DNA of 64,000 nucleotides from Streptomyces inusitatus (GTDB lineage: Bacteria > Actinomycetota > Actinomycetes > Streptomycetales > Streptomycetaceae): contig NZ_BMWG01000021.1 of assembly GCF_014651115.1 (NCBI RefSeq), positions 89,957-153,956 on the forward strand. The letters are read 5' to 3'. Each line of letters begins with the position of its first letter. Positions within the stretch are counted from its first letter, which is position 1. Made by a program: the position numbers and the translations under genes. Below the pieces are notes generated by a model. That model did no database searches. It saw only the letters and a program-made list of their open reading frames with translations, and was not told the origin of the DNA. Below are positions 26,117-35,695 of this stretch, piece by piece.

Positions 26117-28591
26117 TCACGGTCCGGTGGCCTGCGGCGTGACCGGCGCGCCCAGTGGCCCGGCGGGGCCCTCCGGCCCGGCGCCGACCCCGCCGACTCC
26201 GCCCGCCCCGCCGACCCCGCCCACGCTCCCGGCCCCCGCGCCGACGCCGATGCTGCCGATGCCGCCGTCGGGCAGGCCGCCGATCGAGAGGTCGCCGCCC
26301 GGTTCCGTACCGAATCCGCCGTCGCCTCCCGCCCCGCTGCCGTCGCCCGCCGTGGCCGCCTGGTCGTCCACCGGCCGGGGGCTGCCCACGGTGGTCGGCC
26401 CGGGCGGCGGGGCGGTGGGCGGCGGGCTCTGGGCGGGGCTCGGCCGGCCCGGCCAGGGCGGTGAGGCCGCCCCGGTCGGGCTCGGCGGCGGGGAGGTCCG
26501 GGGCTCGTCGCGGGCGTTCGGCCCGAGCCACAGCCGGAACTCCACGATCTCCTCGCCCTCCAGCGCCATGCCGGTGAACTGCCCCCAGATCCGCGCGGGC
26601 GCGCCGCCGCCGTTGACCCTGGGCAGTCCGAGCGCCCCGTAGAGCGGTTTCTGCGCGCCGGTGTCCGGGTCCTGTCCCATCACGGCGACCACGGTCGCCA
26701 GCTCGGGGGTGTAGCCGGCGAACCAGGCCGCGCGGTCCTCCTCCGCGGTGCCCGTCTTGCCCGCCGCGGGGCGGCCGGCCGACAGCGCCGCCGTGCCGGT
26801 GCCGCCGTTCACGACGCTCTGGAGGACGGCGGTGGTGGTGTCGGCGGCCTCGCGGTCGATGACCTGTCTGCTTCTCCGTCCGGGCAGCGGTACCTCCTGG
26901 CCGTCCTTGGTGACCTTGGCGACGATCGTGTACGTGCCGTGTCTGCCGTGGTTGGCGAGGGTCGCGTACGCCTCCGCCATGTCGAGCACGCTCGCGGTGG
27001 CGGGGCCCAGCGCGATGGAGGGCGAGGGGGTGAGGTCGGGGGTGCTCGCGGGGAGTCCGAGGGCGATCGCGGTCCGTTTGACCCGGTCGGGTCCCACGTC
27101 CATCGCCATCTGGGCGTACACCGAGTTCACGGACTTGTCGGTGGCCTCGGCGACGGTGATCGGGCCGTAGGAGTGGCCGTCCTCGTTCTCGGGGGAGTAG
27201 GGCCGTCCGCTCCAGCCCTGGACGGTGCGCCGGTCGGTGCCGTCGTAGATCGTGTCGGGGGTGATCAGTCTGCCGTCCTGGGTGCGGGAGTGGTTCTCGA
27301 AGGCGGCGGCGAGGACGAAGGGCTTGAAGGTGGAGCCGACCTGGTAGTCGCGGCGGGTGGCGTTGTTGACGTACTGCCGGGTGTAGTCGACGCCGCCGTA
27401 CATGGCGAGGACCCGGCCGGTGGCCGGGTCGATGGAGGCTCCGCCGACCCGGATGTTGCGGTCGGCCTTGCGGTCCGGGTCGAGCCGGGAGGTGACCTGG
27501 TCCTCCACGGCGCGGACGAAGGCGTTCTGCTTGGCGCGCTCCAGGGTGGTGGTGATCCGGTAGCCGCCCGCCGCGAGGGTGTTCTCGTCGAGGATGCGGT
27601 GGCCGGTCAGATAGTCCTCGACGGCCTGGACGACATAGCCGCGCTGGCCGGAGAGCCCGCCTGCGGGTCTGGCGCGCAGGGGTTCGGGGAAGGTGAGGAC
27701 GGCTCGTTCGGCGGGGTCCAGCCATTTCTCCTTGACCATGCCGTCGAGGGTGTAGTTCCAGCGGGCGACGGCGGCCCCCCGGTTCTCGGGGTGGAGGCTG
27801 GTGTCGAAGGCGCTGGGGGCGTTGAGGAGGGAGGCGAGGTAGGCGCCCTCGGCGGTGTCGATGTCCTCGATGTCCTTGCCGTAGTAGGCCTGGGCGGCGG
27901 CCTGGACGCCGTAGGCGTTGCGGCCGAAGTAGCTGGTGTTGAGGTAGCCCTGGAGGATCTCGTTCTTGCTCTGTTCGCGGCTGAGTTTGACCGAGATGAA
28001 GAATTCCTTCCATTTCCGGGAGAGGGTCTGTTCCTGGCCGAGGTAGTAGTTCTTGACGTACTGCTGGGTGATGGTGGAGCCGGACTGTTTGCCCTTGCCG
28101 GTGAGGGTGTTCCAGGCGGCGCGGACCATGGCCTGGGGGTCGACCGCGCGTTCGGAGTAGAAGTCCCGGTCCTCGGCGGCGAGTACCGCTCGCTGGACGG
28201 TGAGGGGGACGTCCGCCAGGGGGACGTTCTCGCGGTTGACCTCGCCGTCGCGGGCGATCTGGGAGCCGTCCTCGTAGAGGTAGACATTGGACTGGGCGGT
28301 GGCGGTGGCGTTGGCGGGCGGGATGTGGACGAGGGCGTATCCGGCGGCGAATCCGCCGATCAGCAGCAGGGCGAGGAAGAGGACGGCGCCGAGCGTCATC
28401 CGCCAGGTGGGGACGAGCCGCCGCCATCCGGTACGCCGGGGCCGTCGGCCGGGCGGCTGTCCGGCCCCCCGCCCGGAGCCCCGTCCGGACCCCTGCCCAG
28501 CCCCCCGTCCGGGCTCCGGCTCCGGCGCGGTCGCGGGCGCGGTCGCGTCCCTGGTCGGCCGGTCCGGTTGCTGTGACGGCTCCTCACTCAT
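26117..28591 (-). CDS. class A penicillin-binding protein (transglycosylase/transpeptidase)
   Basis: An 824-residue bifunctional murein synthase. It has a Pro/Gly/Arg-rich cytoplasmic tail, one membrane helix (WRMTLGAVLFLALLLIGGFAAGY), a GT51 domain (AEDRDFYSERAVDP, GSTITQQYVKNYYLG, LSREQSKNEILQGYLN) and a transpeptidase domain with SxxK in VGSTFKPF, SVN in TDKSVNSVY and KTG in AAGKTGTAEE. About 170 residues after the catalytic domain are Pro/Gly/Val-rich repeats (GVGGAGGVGGVG), probably a wall-spanning tail. It corresponds in position to SCO2897. Divergent from the ABC exporter operon across an A/T-rich 132-base promoter region. Confidence 0.92.
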   Translation of the reverse strand: MSEEPSQQPDRPTRDATAPATAPEPEPGRGAGQGSGRGSGRGAGQPPGRRPRRTGWRRLVPTWRMTLGAVLFLALLLIGGFAAGYALVHIPPANATATAQSNVYLYEDGSQIARDGEVNRENVPLADVPLTVQRAVLAAEDRDFYSERAVDPQAMVRAAWNTLTGKGKQSGSTITQQYVKNYYLGQEQTLSRKWKEFFISVKLSREQSKNEILQGYLNTSYFGRNAYGVQAAAQAYYGKDIEDIDTAEGAYLASLLNAPSAFDTSLHPENRGAAVARWNYTLDGMVKEKWLDPAERAVLTFPEPLRARPAGGLSGQRGYVVQAVEDYLTGHRILDENTLAAGGYRITTTLERAKQNAFVRAVEDQVTSRLDPDRKADRNIRVGGASIDPATGRVLAMYGGVDYTRQYVNNATRRDYQVGSTFKPFVLAAAFENHSRTQDGRLITPDTIYDGTDRRTVQGWSGRPYSPENEDGHSYGPITVAEATDKSVNSVYAQMAMDVGPDRVKRTAIALGLPASTPDLTPSPSIALGPATASVLDMAEAYATLANHGRHGTYTIVAKVTKDGQEVPLPGRRSRQVIDREAADTTTAVLQSVVNGGTGTAALSAGRPAAGKTGTAEEDRAAWFAGYTPELATVVAVMGQDPDTGAQKPLYGALGLPRVNGGGAPARIWGQFTGMALEGEEIVEFRLWLGPNARDEPRTSPPPSPTGAASPPWPGRPSPAQSPPPTAPPPGPTTVGSPRPVDDQAATAGDGSGAGGDGGFGTEPGGDLSIGGLPDGGIGSIGVGAGAGSVGGVGGAGGVGGVGAGPEGPAGPLGAPVTPQATGP

Positions 28592-28723
28592 GCGCCCATA
28601 GTGCACTTTTACTGTGAATATCCCCTGTATCCTCCCTGCTTTCCCGCATAAATACTTCGCGGGCTTCCACCCGGCCGCACTAGGGTCTGTCCCTTTGGCA
28701 TCGGCGGGCGGGAGGGTGGACGG

Positions 28724-29524
28724 GTGCGGCTGTACGGCGTGGTGGCGGCCGGGGGATTCCGGCGCTTCGCGACCTACCGGGTGGCGACGGCGGCGGGGAT
28801 CTTCACCAACACCGTCTTCGGTTTCATCATGGCGTACACCTATATCGCCCTCTGGGACGAGCGTCCCCGGCTCGGCGGCTACGACGTGTCCGAGGCGCTC
28901 ACCTATGTCTGGCTCGGCCAGGCGCTGCTGATGGCGTGCGCCATGATGGGCGGCGGCTTCGAGGACGAGCTGGTCGAGCGGATCCGTACCGGCGACATCG
29001 CCGTCGACCTCTACCGCCCCGTCGACCTCCAGCTCTACTGGCTGGCGGGCGATCTGGGCCGGGCGGCCTTCCATCTGCTGGGCCGGGGGGTGGCCCCGAT
29101 GGCGTTCGGGGCGCTCGCCTTCGAGCTGGCGCTGCCGGGGTCCGTGCTGACCTGGGCGGCGTTCCTGGTGTCGGTGGTGCTCGGGGTGCTGGTGAGCTTC
29201 GCGATCCGTTTCGTGGTCGCGCTGTCGGCGTTCTGGCTGCTGGACGGCGCGGGGGTGATGCAGATCAGCTGGCTGGCGGGGCTGTTCTTCTCGGGGATGA
29301 TGCTGCCGCTCAATATCTTCCCCGGGACGCTGGGCGAGGTGGCCCGGGCGCTGCCCTGGTCGGCGCTGCTCCAGGTGCCGGCGGATGTGCTGCTGGGCAA
29401 GAGCACCGGGTGGGGGCTGGCGGGGGCGTTCGCCTTCCAGGCGGGATGGGCGGTGGCGCTGCTCGTGGCGGGGCGGCTGCTCCAGAGCGCGGCGACGCGC
29501 AGGGTGGTGGTCCAGGGTGGCTGA
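28724..29524 (+). CDS. ABC-2 family permease subunit 1
   Basis: A 266-residue integral membrane protein with about six helices, of the COG4587 type: YRVATAAGIFTNTVFGFIMAYTYIALW, LTYVWLGQALL, RIRTGDIAVDLYRPVDLQLYWLA and SGMMLPLNIFPGTLGEVARALPW. It is the first gene of a three-gene exporter unit: two different permeases and an ATPase. Substrate unknown. A TAGGGT element at about 28680 is a plausible -10. The stop overlaps the next start. Confidence 0.85.
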   Translation: MRLYGVVAAGGFRRFATYRVATAAGIFTNTVFGFIMAYTYIALWDERPRLGGYDVSEALTYVWLGQALLMACAMMGGGFEDELVERIRTGDIAVDLYRPVDLQLYWLAGDLGRAAFHLLGRGVAPMAFGALAFELALPGSVLTWAAFLVSVVLGVLVSFAIRFVVALSAFWLLDGAGVMQISWLAGLFFSGMMLPLNIFPGTLGEVARALPWSALLQVPADVLLGKSTGWGLAGAFAFQAGWAVALLVAGRLLQSAATRRVVVQGG

Positions 29525-30404
29525 GCCTCTGTCCGACCAGGTGGAAGAGGGCCCGGGGCCTGCTCGGACCGACGAGGGCCCGGAGTCCGCCGTACGGGCC
29601 CTGCGGAACGGGCTGCGCGTCTACGGCCTGATCGTCGCGATGTGGGTCCGCTCCACGATGACGTACCGCGCGTCCTTCCTGATGACGACCCTCGCCGGTT
29701 TCACGGTGACCGCTCTCGACTTCATCGCGATCCTGCTGATGTTCTCGCACGTCGACGCGCTCGGCGGCTACAGCCTCGGCGAGATCGCCTTTCTCTACGG
29801 CGCGGTCGGCACCGCCTTCGGACTGACCGATCTCACCATGGGCTCGGTGGACCGGCTCGGCCGCCGGATCCGCGACGGCACGCTGGACGCCCTGCTCGTA
29901 CGCCCCGCCCCGGTGCTGGCCCAGTTCGCGGCCGACCGGTTCGCGCTGCGCCGGCTGGGCCGGATCACCCAGGGGCTGCTGGTCCTGACGTACGGGCTGG
30001 TGACGGTGGACGTCGACTGGACCCCGCTCAAGGCGCTGATGGTGCCGATGATGGTGCTCAGCGGCTCGGTGATCTTCGCGGCGGTGTTCGTGGCGGGGGC
30101 CGCCTTCCAGTTCTGGGCGCAGGACGCGGCGGAGGTCCAGTCGTCCTTCACCTATGGCGGCAGCACGCTGTTGCAGTATCCGCCGACGGTCTTCGCCGAG
30201 GATCTGGTGCGCGGGGTCACCTTCATCGTGCCGCTGGCCTTTGTCAACTGGCTGCCCGCGCTGTATGTGCTGGGGCGGCCCTATCCGCTCGACCTGCCGC
30301 AGCAGCTCGCCTTCGCGCCGCCCCTGGTCGCCGCCGTCTGCTGCTGGGCGGCCGCACTGGCCTGGCGGGCGGGGCTTCGTTCCTACCGGAGTACGGGAAG
30401 TTGA
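29517..30404 (+). CDS. ABC-2 family permease subunit 2
   Basis: A 295-residue membrane protein of the COG3694 type with an acidic 30-residue N-terminal tail and about six helices: STMTYRASFLMTTLAGFTVTALDFIAILLMF, GSVDRLGRRIRDGTLDALLVRP and LVRGVTFIVPLAFVNWLPALYVLG. It overlaps the previous gene by eight bases (GTG 29517) and is followed eight bases later by the ATPase gene, so the two permeases and the ATPase should be made together. Confidence 0.85.
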   Translation: MAEPLSDQVEEGPGPARTDEGPESAVRALRNGLRVYGLIVAMWVRSTMTYRASFLMTTLAGFTVTALDFIAILLMFSHVDALGGYSLGEIAFLYGAVGTAFGLTDLTMGSVDRLGRRIRDGTLDALLVRPAPVLAQFAADRFALRRLGRITQGLLVLTYGLVTVDVDWTPLKALMVPMMVLSGSVIFAAVFVAGAAFQFWAQDAAEVQSSFTYGGSTLLQYPPTVFAEDLVRGVTFIVPLAFVNWLPALYVLGRPYPLDLPQQLAFAPPLVAAVCCWAAALAWRAGLRSYRSTGS

Positions 30405-30412
30405 GTACTGAC

Positions 30413-31456
30413 ATGGCCGACACGGCCGACATGATCGAAGTGGACGGTGTGGAGAAGGTCTTCACCGTGCGCCGCCGGGCCGGCCTGCTGCGCCGGGAGA
30501 AGCGCGAGGTGCGCGCGGTCGACGGGATCAGCTTCCGGGTGGCGCGCGGTGAGATGGTCGGCTACATCGGGCCCAATGGCGCGGGGAAGTCCACCACCAT
30601 CAAGATGCTCACCGGAATCCTCACCCCCAGCGGCGGCCGGGTGCGGGTCGCGGGCATCGATCCGGCGCGCGAGCGCACCCGGCTGGCGCGCCGGATCGGG
30701 GTGGTGTTCGGGCAGCGCACCACGCTCTGGTGGGATCTGCCGCTGAAGGACTCGTACCGGCTCGCCCACCGGATGTACCGGATCCCGGACCGCCGCTTCC
30801 GGGAGAACCTCGACCGGTGCGTCGAGCTGCTCGATCTGGCGGAGCTGCTGGACGTTCCCGTACGCCAGCTCTCACTCGGCCAGCGGATGCGCGGCGACAT
30901 CGCGGCGGCGCTGCTGCACGATCCGGAGGTGCTCTATCTGGACGAGCCGACGATCGGGCTCGATGTGATCTCGAAGGCGAAGGTACGGGGGTTTCTGCGG
31001 CGGCTGAACGAGGAGAACGGGACGACGGTGCTGCTCACCACGCACGATCTGACCGATATCGAGCAGCTCTGCGGCCGGGTGATGGTCATCGACCACGGGC
31101 GGCTGATGTACGAGGGTTCGCTGGACGGTCTCCATGAGGCGGGCGGGAGTGAGCGGACACTGGTGGTGGATCTGGAGCGCGAGCTGCCGCCCATGGTGAC
31201 GGAGCTGGCCCGTACGGTACGGGTCGAGGGGCCGCGTCAGTGGCTGGCCTTCCCGGCCGCGCAGTCGGCCGCGCCGCTGGTGGCCGCGCTGGCGGAGAGG
31301 TATCCGGTCGCGGATCTGTCGGTGCGGGAGCCGGAGATCGAGACGGTGATCGCGAAGATGTACGCGGAACGGCCTGCCCCGGCCCCGGACCAGGAATCGG
31401 ACCCGGACCCGGACCCGGACCCGGACCCGGACCCGGTACCGGTGTCCGGCGGCTGA
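30413..31456 (+). CDS. ABC transporter ATPase of the ABC-2 exporter
   Basis: A 347-residue ATPase of the COG4586 type. Walker A is GPNGAGKSTT, signature LSLGQRMRGDIAAAL, Walker B VLYLDEPTIGLDV and switch LLTTHDLTDIEQL. An N-terminal extension (KVFTVRRRAGLLRREKREVRAVDGISF) is typical of this subfamily. The last 30 residues are low-complexity: Pro/Ala, then six Asp-Pro units encoded by a perfect ACCCGG hexamer repeat. TTG 30401 is an alternative start. Confidence 0.9.
   Translation: MADTADMIEVDGVEKVFTVRRRAGLLRREKREVRAVDGISFRVARGEMVGYIGPNGAGKSTTIKMLTGILTPSGGRVRVAGIDPARERTRLARRIGVVFGQRTTLWWDLPLKDSYRLAHRMYRIPDRRFRENLDRCVELLDLAELLDVPVRQLSLGQRMRGDIAAALLHDPEVLYLDEPTIGLDVISKAKVRGFLRRLNEENGTTVLLTTHDLTDIEQLCGRVMVIDHGRLMYEGSLDGLHEAGGSERTLVVDLERELPPMVTELARTVRVEGPRQWLAFPAAQSAAPLVAALAERYPVADLSVREPEIETVIAKMYAERPAPAPDQESDPDPDPDPDPDPVPVSGG
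31401..31436 (+). repeat. (ACCCGG)6 hexanucleotide repeat in an ATPase C-terminal tail
   Basis: Six perfect copies of ACCCGG encode alternating Asp-Pro. A frame-neutral simple repeat likely to vary in length between strains. Confidence 0.9.
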
Positions 31457-31611
31457 GGATCCCCCGTAGATCCCCCGTAGATCTCCCGTACGGCCTGGTC
31501 GCGGGAGGGTCCCCCGAACCCCGCCGTACCCGCCCGGGAACTCCACGTGCACGCTGGGAGTACCTGAGGCAGGGACAATGCGCACGGGGTGCGCGCGGAC
31601 AGGTGGAGTGG

Positions 31612-32940
31612 ATGAATCGCACAGCAGGGAAAGAACCGGGCGAGAACGGCGGCGGGGGACGCCGGACGGGGCTCCCCTCTTTCGCGTACACGGAGGCGGA
31701 CGCCGAGAAGCAGCGCGGCGTCCGGCGGATGAAACTGTTCGCGACCGGGCTGCTGGTCTTCGTCGCGGCCGTCTTCGCCCTCGCGACCTGGGCGAAGAAC
31801 GCCGGAGCGGGCCCCTGGGCCGGCTATGTGGCGGCGGCGGCCGAGGCGGGCATGGTCGGCGCGCTCGCCGACTGGTTCGCGGTGACCGCGCTCTTCCGGC
31901 ACCCGCTGGGCGTCCCGATCCCGCACACCGCGATCATCCCGAACAAGAAGGACCAGCTCGGGGCCTCCCTCGGCTCCTTCGTCGGGGAGAACTTCCTCTC
32001 CGAGGACGTGGTCCGCGCCCGGCTGCGCTCGGTCGGCATCGGCAGCCGGCTGGGCGACTGGCTCTCCGAGCCCGACCACGCCGACCGGGTCACGTCCGAG
32101 CTGTCCACCGCGCTGCGCGGCGCGCTCACCGTGCTGCGGGACTCCGACGTCCAGGCGGTGGTGGGCGAGGCGATCACCCGGCGCGCCAACAGCGCCGAGA
32201 TCGCGCCGACGGTCGGCAAGACGCTGGAGAAGGTCGTCGGCGACGGGGCGCACCGCCGTGCCGTGGATCTGATCGCCGCCCGCGCCCATGACTGGCTGGT
32301 CGCCCACGAGGATCTGGTGATGGACACGGTCGAGGGGGGCGCGCCCGGCTGGACGCCGCGGTTCGTCGACCGGAAGGTGGGGGACCGGGTCTACCGGGAG
32401 CTGCTGCGTTACGTCACCGAGATGCGGGACGCGCCGGAGCATCCGGCGCGCGGGGCGATCGACCGGTTCCTGCGCGACTTCGCCTCCGACCTTCAGTCGG
32501 ACACCGAGACCCGGGCGAGGGTGGAACGGCTGAAATCGGATCTGGTCTCCCGTGCGGAGGTGCAGGATGTGATCGCTTCGGCGTGGTCCTCCGTACGCAC
32601 CATGATCATTTCGGCGGCCGAGGACGACCGGAGCGAGCTGCGGCTGCGGGCCCGTGCCTCGCTGCTCTCGCTGGGCGCGCGGCTGGCCACCGATGAGCGG
32701 CTCCAGTCGAAGGTGGACGGCTGGGTGGAGGACGCGGCGGTCTATGTGGTGACCACGTACCGGGGGGAGATCACCTCACTGATCTCCGAGACGGTGGCGA
32801 GCTGGGACGCCGAGCACACCTCGCGGAAGATCGAGGCGCACATCGGCCGCGATCTCCAGTTCATCCGGATCAACGGCACGGTCGTCGGCGCGCTGGCGGG
32901 GCTGCTGATCTACACGGTGGCGCACGGGCTGGGCGGCTGA
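31612..32940 (+). CDS. DUF445 family membrane protein
   Basis: A 442-residue protein. An N-terminal membrane helix (MKLFATGLLVFVAAVFALATWA) and a second hydrophobic segment (YVAAAAEAGMVGALADWFAVTALF) are followed by HPLGVPIPHTAIIPNKKDQLGASLGSFV, the DUF445 hallmark, a long charged helical region and a C-terminal helix (GTVVGALAGLLIYTVAHGL). DUF445 proteins are widespread membrane proteins of unknown function. Start ATG with AGGTGGAG four bases upstream. Confidence 0.85.
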   Translation: MNRTAGKEPGENGGGGRRTGLPSFAYTEADAEKQRGVRRMKLFATGLLVFVAAVFALATWAKNAGAGPWAGYVAAAAEAGMVGALADWFAVTALFRHPLGVPIPHTAIIPNKKDQLGASLGSFVGENFLSEDVVRARLRSVGIGSRLGDWLSEPDHADRVTSELSTALRGALTVLRDSDVQAVVGEAITRRANSAEIAPTVGKTLEKVVGDGAHRRAVDLIAARAHDWLVAHEDLVMDTVEGGAPGWTPRFVDRKVGDRVYRELLRYVTEMRDAPEHPARGAIDRFLRDFASDLQSDTETRARVERLKSDLVSRAEVQDVIASAWSSVRTMIISAAEDDRSELRLRARASLLSLGARLATDERLQSKVDGWVEDAAVYVVTTYRGEITSLISETVASWDAEHTSRKIEAHIGRDLQFIRINGTVVGALAGLLIYTVAHGLGG

Positions 32941-32993
32941 CCCGCTGTCTGTCGCGGGCCGGCCGTCAGGGATGATCAGCCTCAGTCTCAGTC

Positions 32994-33980
32994 TCAGCGG
33001 AAGAGCTGGCCGCGTACGGCTCCGTCGGGGAACTCCGGGGTGTGGATGTTGGAGTAGTAGTTCCCGGGGGTCTCGCGGACGCGCTTGACGGCGTCGCGCG
33101 ACTGGCCGGTCAGCTTGCCGGAGACGGCGAAGACGCCGTCGGGGACGGGCCGGTTGAAGAAGTTGAAGACGACATCGCCGTTCTTGCCGAACTCGCCCCG
33201 GTGGATGTGGCCGAGGGCCGGGCTCTGGATATTGAGCCAGGCCAGCGAGTAGTCGACGGTCGTGCCGCGGGGCCTGAGGAAGGTGACCGCGTGCCCGTCG
33301 GGGTCGCCGACCTTGGACGCGTCGCTCTTCGGGACCTCCTGCTCGCCGTCGGAGAACGCGCGCAGCGGGCCGCCCCGGATGACGCCGAGCGGGTTGACAG
33401 GGCCCTTCACTGGCTTGAGCTGCCCCCGGACGGCACCGCCGGGGAATTCGGCGCTGTGCAGATTGACGTAGAACCCGGCGGGGTCGGTACGGATCCGTTC
33501 GGCCAGCCCCGCGTCGGTGACCGTGGTGCGCCCGGCGGCCGCGTCCACGCTGTCGGGCATGGCGCTGCCGAAGAGGGACGCCTTGACCGCGCCGTTCCTG
33601 CCGGCCGCGCCCTGGTGGATGTGGCCGAGGCTGGGCACGAGGCCCTTCCAGCGCAGCGCGAAGGTGACGCGGTCGCCCTTCACGGTGATCAGCGCGGTCG
33701 CGCTGCCGTCGGGGTCGTCGACGGCGGGCCCGCCGGGTACGGGCACCTCCTGGTCCCCGGAGAGCCTGGCGGTGTACGCGGCGGCGGGGCCGGCCGGGGC
33801 GGGGGTGCTGACGGCGTGGTGGTCCTGGGCCCCCACCTGGCCGTTCCCGGTGCCGCCCGTCCCGTGTACGCCGTGGTTCCCATGGCTGCTGCCGCTGCCG
33901 CCGTGCGCGGCGGCGGGGGCGACGCCCGCCGCTCCGAGGAGTACGGCGCTCGCCGCCACGGAAAGGAATCGCTTCTGCAT
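32994..33980 (-). CDS. secreted protein with two CHRD domains
   Basis: A 328-residue exported protein. The signal peptide is MQKRFLSVAASAVLLGAAGVAPAAAHG, followed by a Gly/Ser/His-rich linker. Two CHRD domains each begin LSGDQEVP or DGEQEVP, contain LGHIH(Q/R)G near the middle and finish FPGGAVRGQL or FPDGAVRGQL. CHRD is a predicted beta-sandwich first named in chordin; its function in bacteria is unknown. ATG 33980 has GAGAGGA upstream. Divergent from the COG4315 lipoprotein, with GGGAATTTTCCC between them. Confidence 0.85.
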   Translation of the reverse strand: MQKRFLSVAASAVLLGAAGVAPAAAHGGSGSSHGNHGVHGTGGTGNGQVGAQDHHAVSTPAPAGPAAAYTARLSGDQEVPVPGGPAVDDPDGSATALITVKGDRVTFALRWKGLVPSLGHIHQGAAGRNGAVKASLFGSAMPDSVDAAAGRTTVTDAGLAERIRTDPAGFYVNLHSAEFPGGAVRGQLKPVKGPVNPLGVIRGGPLRAFSDGEQEVPKSDASKVGDPDGHAVTFLRPRGTTVDYSLAWLNIQSPALGHIHRGEFGKNGDVVFNFFNRPVPDGVFAVSGKLTGQSRDAVKRVRETPGNYYSNIHTPEFPDGAVRGQLFR

Positions 33981-34151
33981 GGTTCCGGGTCCTCTCATGA
34001 GGCCGGCCCGTTCGAGCCGGTCGTGGAGACGCACGTGCCGACGGGGCCGTACGGTTCACCCGGGAATTTTCCCCGACTTCGCTGAACCACAGGCGATTTG
34101 GAGTCGTTCTCCCTGGCGACCGCATCGCCCAGCCGACCGGGGGTAACACCC

Positions 34152-34664
34152 GTGCCCAGAAGCCGATTCACCGCGTTCGCAGCCGCCCTGCTCGCCCTCA
34201 CCCCGGCGGCCCTGCTGGCCCTGACCGCCTGCACCAGCCGGGACGACACCCCCGAGACCACCCCGTCCACGGCGACCGCCCCGGCCCCCGCCCCGGACCT
34301 GGCCGCCTCCGTCAAGGTCGCCGACTCACCGCTCGGCAAGATCCTCGTCGACGGCGCCGGCCGCACGCTCTACGCATTCACCAAGGACAGGGCCAAAGCG
34401 GGCGACAGCGCCTGCGACGCCGACTGCGTCGCCGTCTGGCCCGCCCTCACCGCCACCCGCGGCCTCGAACCCGGCCCCGGCCTCCGGCCCGCCCTCCTGA
34501 CGGAGACCAAGCTCGCCGAAGGCGCCGAACAGGCCGTCTACGGCGACTGGCCCCTCTACTACTACGTCGGCGACGCCACCGCCGGCGAAGTCAACGGCCA
34601 GGGCCTGGACGGCGTCTGGTTCACCGTCGCCCCGGACGGGAAGCTCGTCCGCGAGCCCGCCTGA
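34152..34664 (+). CDS. COG4315 family predicted lipoprotein
   Basis: A 170-residue lipoprotein with signal FTAFAAALLALTPAALLALTAC (lipobox LTAC, acylated Cys at residue 25). The mature part has two repeats of the secreted-lipoprotein pattern: SPLGKILVDGAGRTLYAFTKD...CDADCVAVWPAL and YGDWPLYYYVGDATAGEVNGQGLDGVWF. Such proteins carry a CxxxC pair (CDADC here) and are sometimes tied to ECF sigma operons; no sigma gene is adjacent. A TTG at 34098 would add 18 residues. Confidence 0.8.
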   Translation: MPRSRFTAFAAALLALTPAALLALTACTSRDDTPETTPSTATAPAPAPDLAASVKVADSPLGKILVDGAGRTLYAFTKDRAKAGDSACDADCVAVWPALTATRGLEPGPGLRPALLTETKLAEGAEQAVYGDWPLYYYVGDATAGEVNGQGLDGVWFTVAPDGKLVREPA

Positions 34665-34696
34665 AGTCCCCGTATTCGCCCTGGTTAGGCTGGGGC

Positions 34697-35476
34697 ATGG
34701 CCGCACAAACGTACCTCTCCGAGCTGTTCTCCCTGGAAGGCCGCGTCGCCCTGGTGACCGGCGGCAGCTCCGGCATCGGCCGCGCCATCGCCGAGGCCCT
34801 CGCCCGCGCGGGCGCCGGCGTCGTGGTCCTCGCCCGCGGCGAGGCGGCCCTCGACTCCACCGTCGCCGAACTCACCGCCGCCGGCTGCCGCGCCGCCCGC
34901 GTCACCGCCGACCTCTCCGTCCGCGCCTCGGTGCGCACCGCCGCCGAGGAAGCCGCCGAGATCTTCGGCGAGCCCGACATCCTCGTCAACTCCGCCGGCA
35001 TCAACCTCCGGCCGCCGATGAGCGAGCTGAGCGACGACGTCTGGGACACCACCATGGCGGTGAACCTCGACGCCCCCTTCCTCCTCGGCCAACGCTTCGG
35101 CCCCGCCATGGCCGCCCGCGGCTACGGCCGCATCATCCACATCACCTCCCAGCAGGCCCACCGCGCCTTCGTCCACAGCGGCGCCTACGGCGTCTCCAAG
35201 GGCGCCCTCGAATCCCTCGCCCGCTCCCAGGCCGAGGCCTGGTCCCCCCACGGCGTCACCGCCAACACCCTCGTCCCCGGCTTCGTCCCCACCCCCCTCA
35301 ACGCCCACCTCTCCGCCAACCCCACCCAAGTCACCACCCTCGCCGCCCGCACCCTCACCGGCCGCAACGGCCTCCCCCAGGACTTCGCCTCCGCCGCCGT
35401 CTTCCTCGCTTCCCCCGCCTCCGGCTACGTCACCGGCCAATCCCTCTTCGTCGACGGCGGCTTCTCGGTCCACTGA
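34697..35476 (+). CDS. SDR oxidoreductase, gluconate 5-dehydrogenase-like
   Basis: A 259-residue classical short-chain dehydrogenase. Cofactor motif is TGGSSGIG near residue 21; LVNSAGI, the catalytic Ser in HITSQQAH and YGVSKGAL (Tyr-x-x-x-Lys) are present, and it ends GQSLFVDGGFSVH. Overall most like gluconate 5-dehydrogenases (FSLEGRVALVTGG start), but the substrate is not certain. It is the last core gene before the accessory island. Confidence 0.85.
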   Translation: MAAQTYLSELFSLEGRVALVTGGSSGIGRAIAEALARAGAGVVVLARGEAALDSTVAELTAAGCRAARVTADLSVRASVRTAAEEAAEIFGEPDILVNSAGINLRPPMSELSDDVWDTTMAVNLDAPFLLGQRFGPAMAARGYGRIIHITSQQAHRAFVHSGAYGVSKGALESLARSQAEAWSPHGVTANTLVPGFVPTPLNAHLSANPTQVTTLAARTLTGRNGLPQDFASAAVFLASPASGYVTGQSLFVDGGFSVH

Positions 35477-35482
35477 CCTGCC

Positions 35483-35695
35483 TCAGCCGAGCCGCCCACC
35501 GCCGACCGCCGCGATGAATCCTGCCCATGCCGGGCCGGAGAACGCGAGCAGTGCCCCGGGGCGGTCCTTGCTGTCCCGTACGGCCGCACCGCCCTCCACC
35601 GCGGCTATCTCGACGCACTCACTGGTGCCGGCTCCGCTGTACGCGGACTTGAACCAGGCATCGCTTGGTATGACGGGCGTGCAGTCGTGCATCAC
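35483..35695 (-). CDS. DUF397 protein, partner of the XRE regulator
   Basis: A 70-residue protein with the DUF397 signature WFKSAYSGAGTSECVEIA and VRDSKDRPGALLAFSGPAWAGFI. DUF397 genes nearly always follow an XRE gene of the Scr1/WhiJ type, as here. GTG 35695 or ATG 35692 starts within the regulator stop (GTGATG overlap). In known systems the small protein antagonises or modulates its cognate XRE factor. Confidence 0.88.
   Translation of the reverse strand: MMHDCTPVIPSDAWFKSAYSGAGTSECVEIAAVEGGAAVRDSKDRPGALLAFSGPAWAGFIAAVGGGRLG

Noticed and set aside
26083..26119. Hairpin GGGCCGG/CCGGCC between the GroES-like and PBP genes as terminator
   Set aside because: Weak pairing with a long loop and overlap with the PBP stop; not convincing.
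26939..28576. Long open frame antisense to the PBP gene (545 codons)
   Set aside because: It mirrors the third-position GC bias of the PBP gene and has no domain; a shadow frame.
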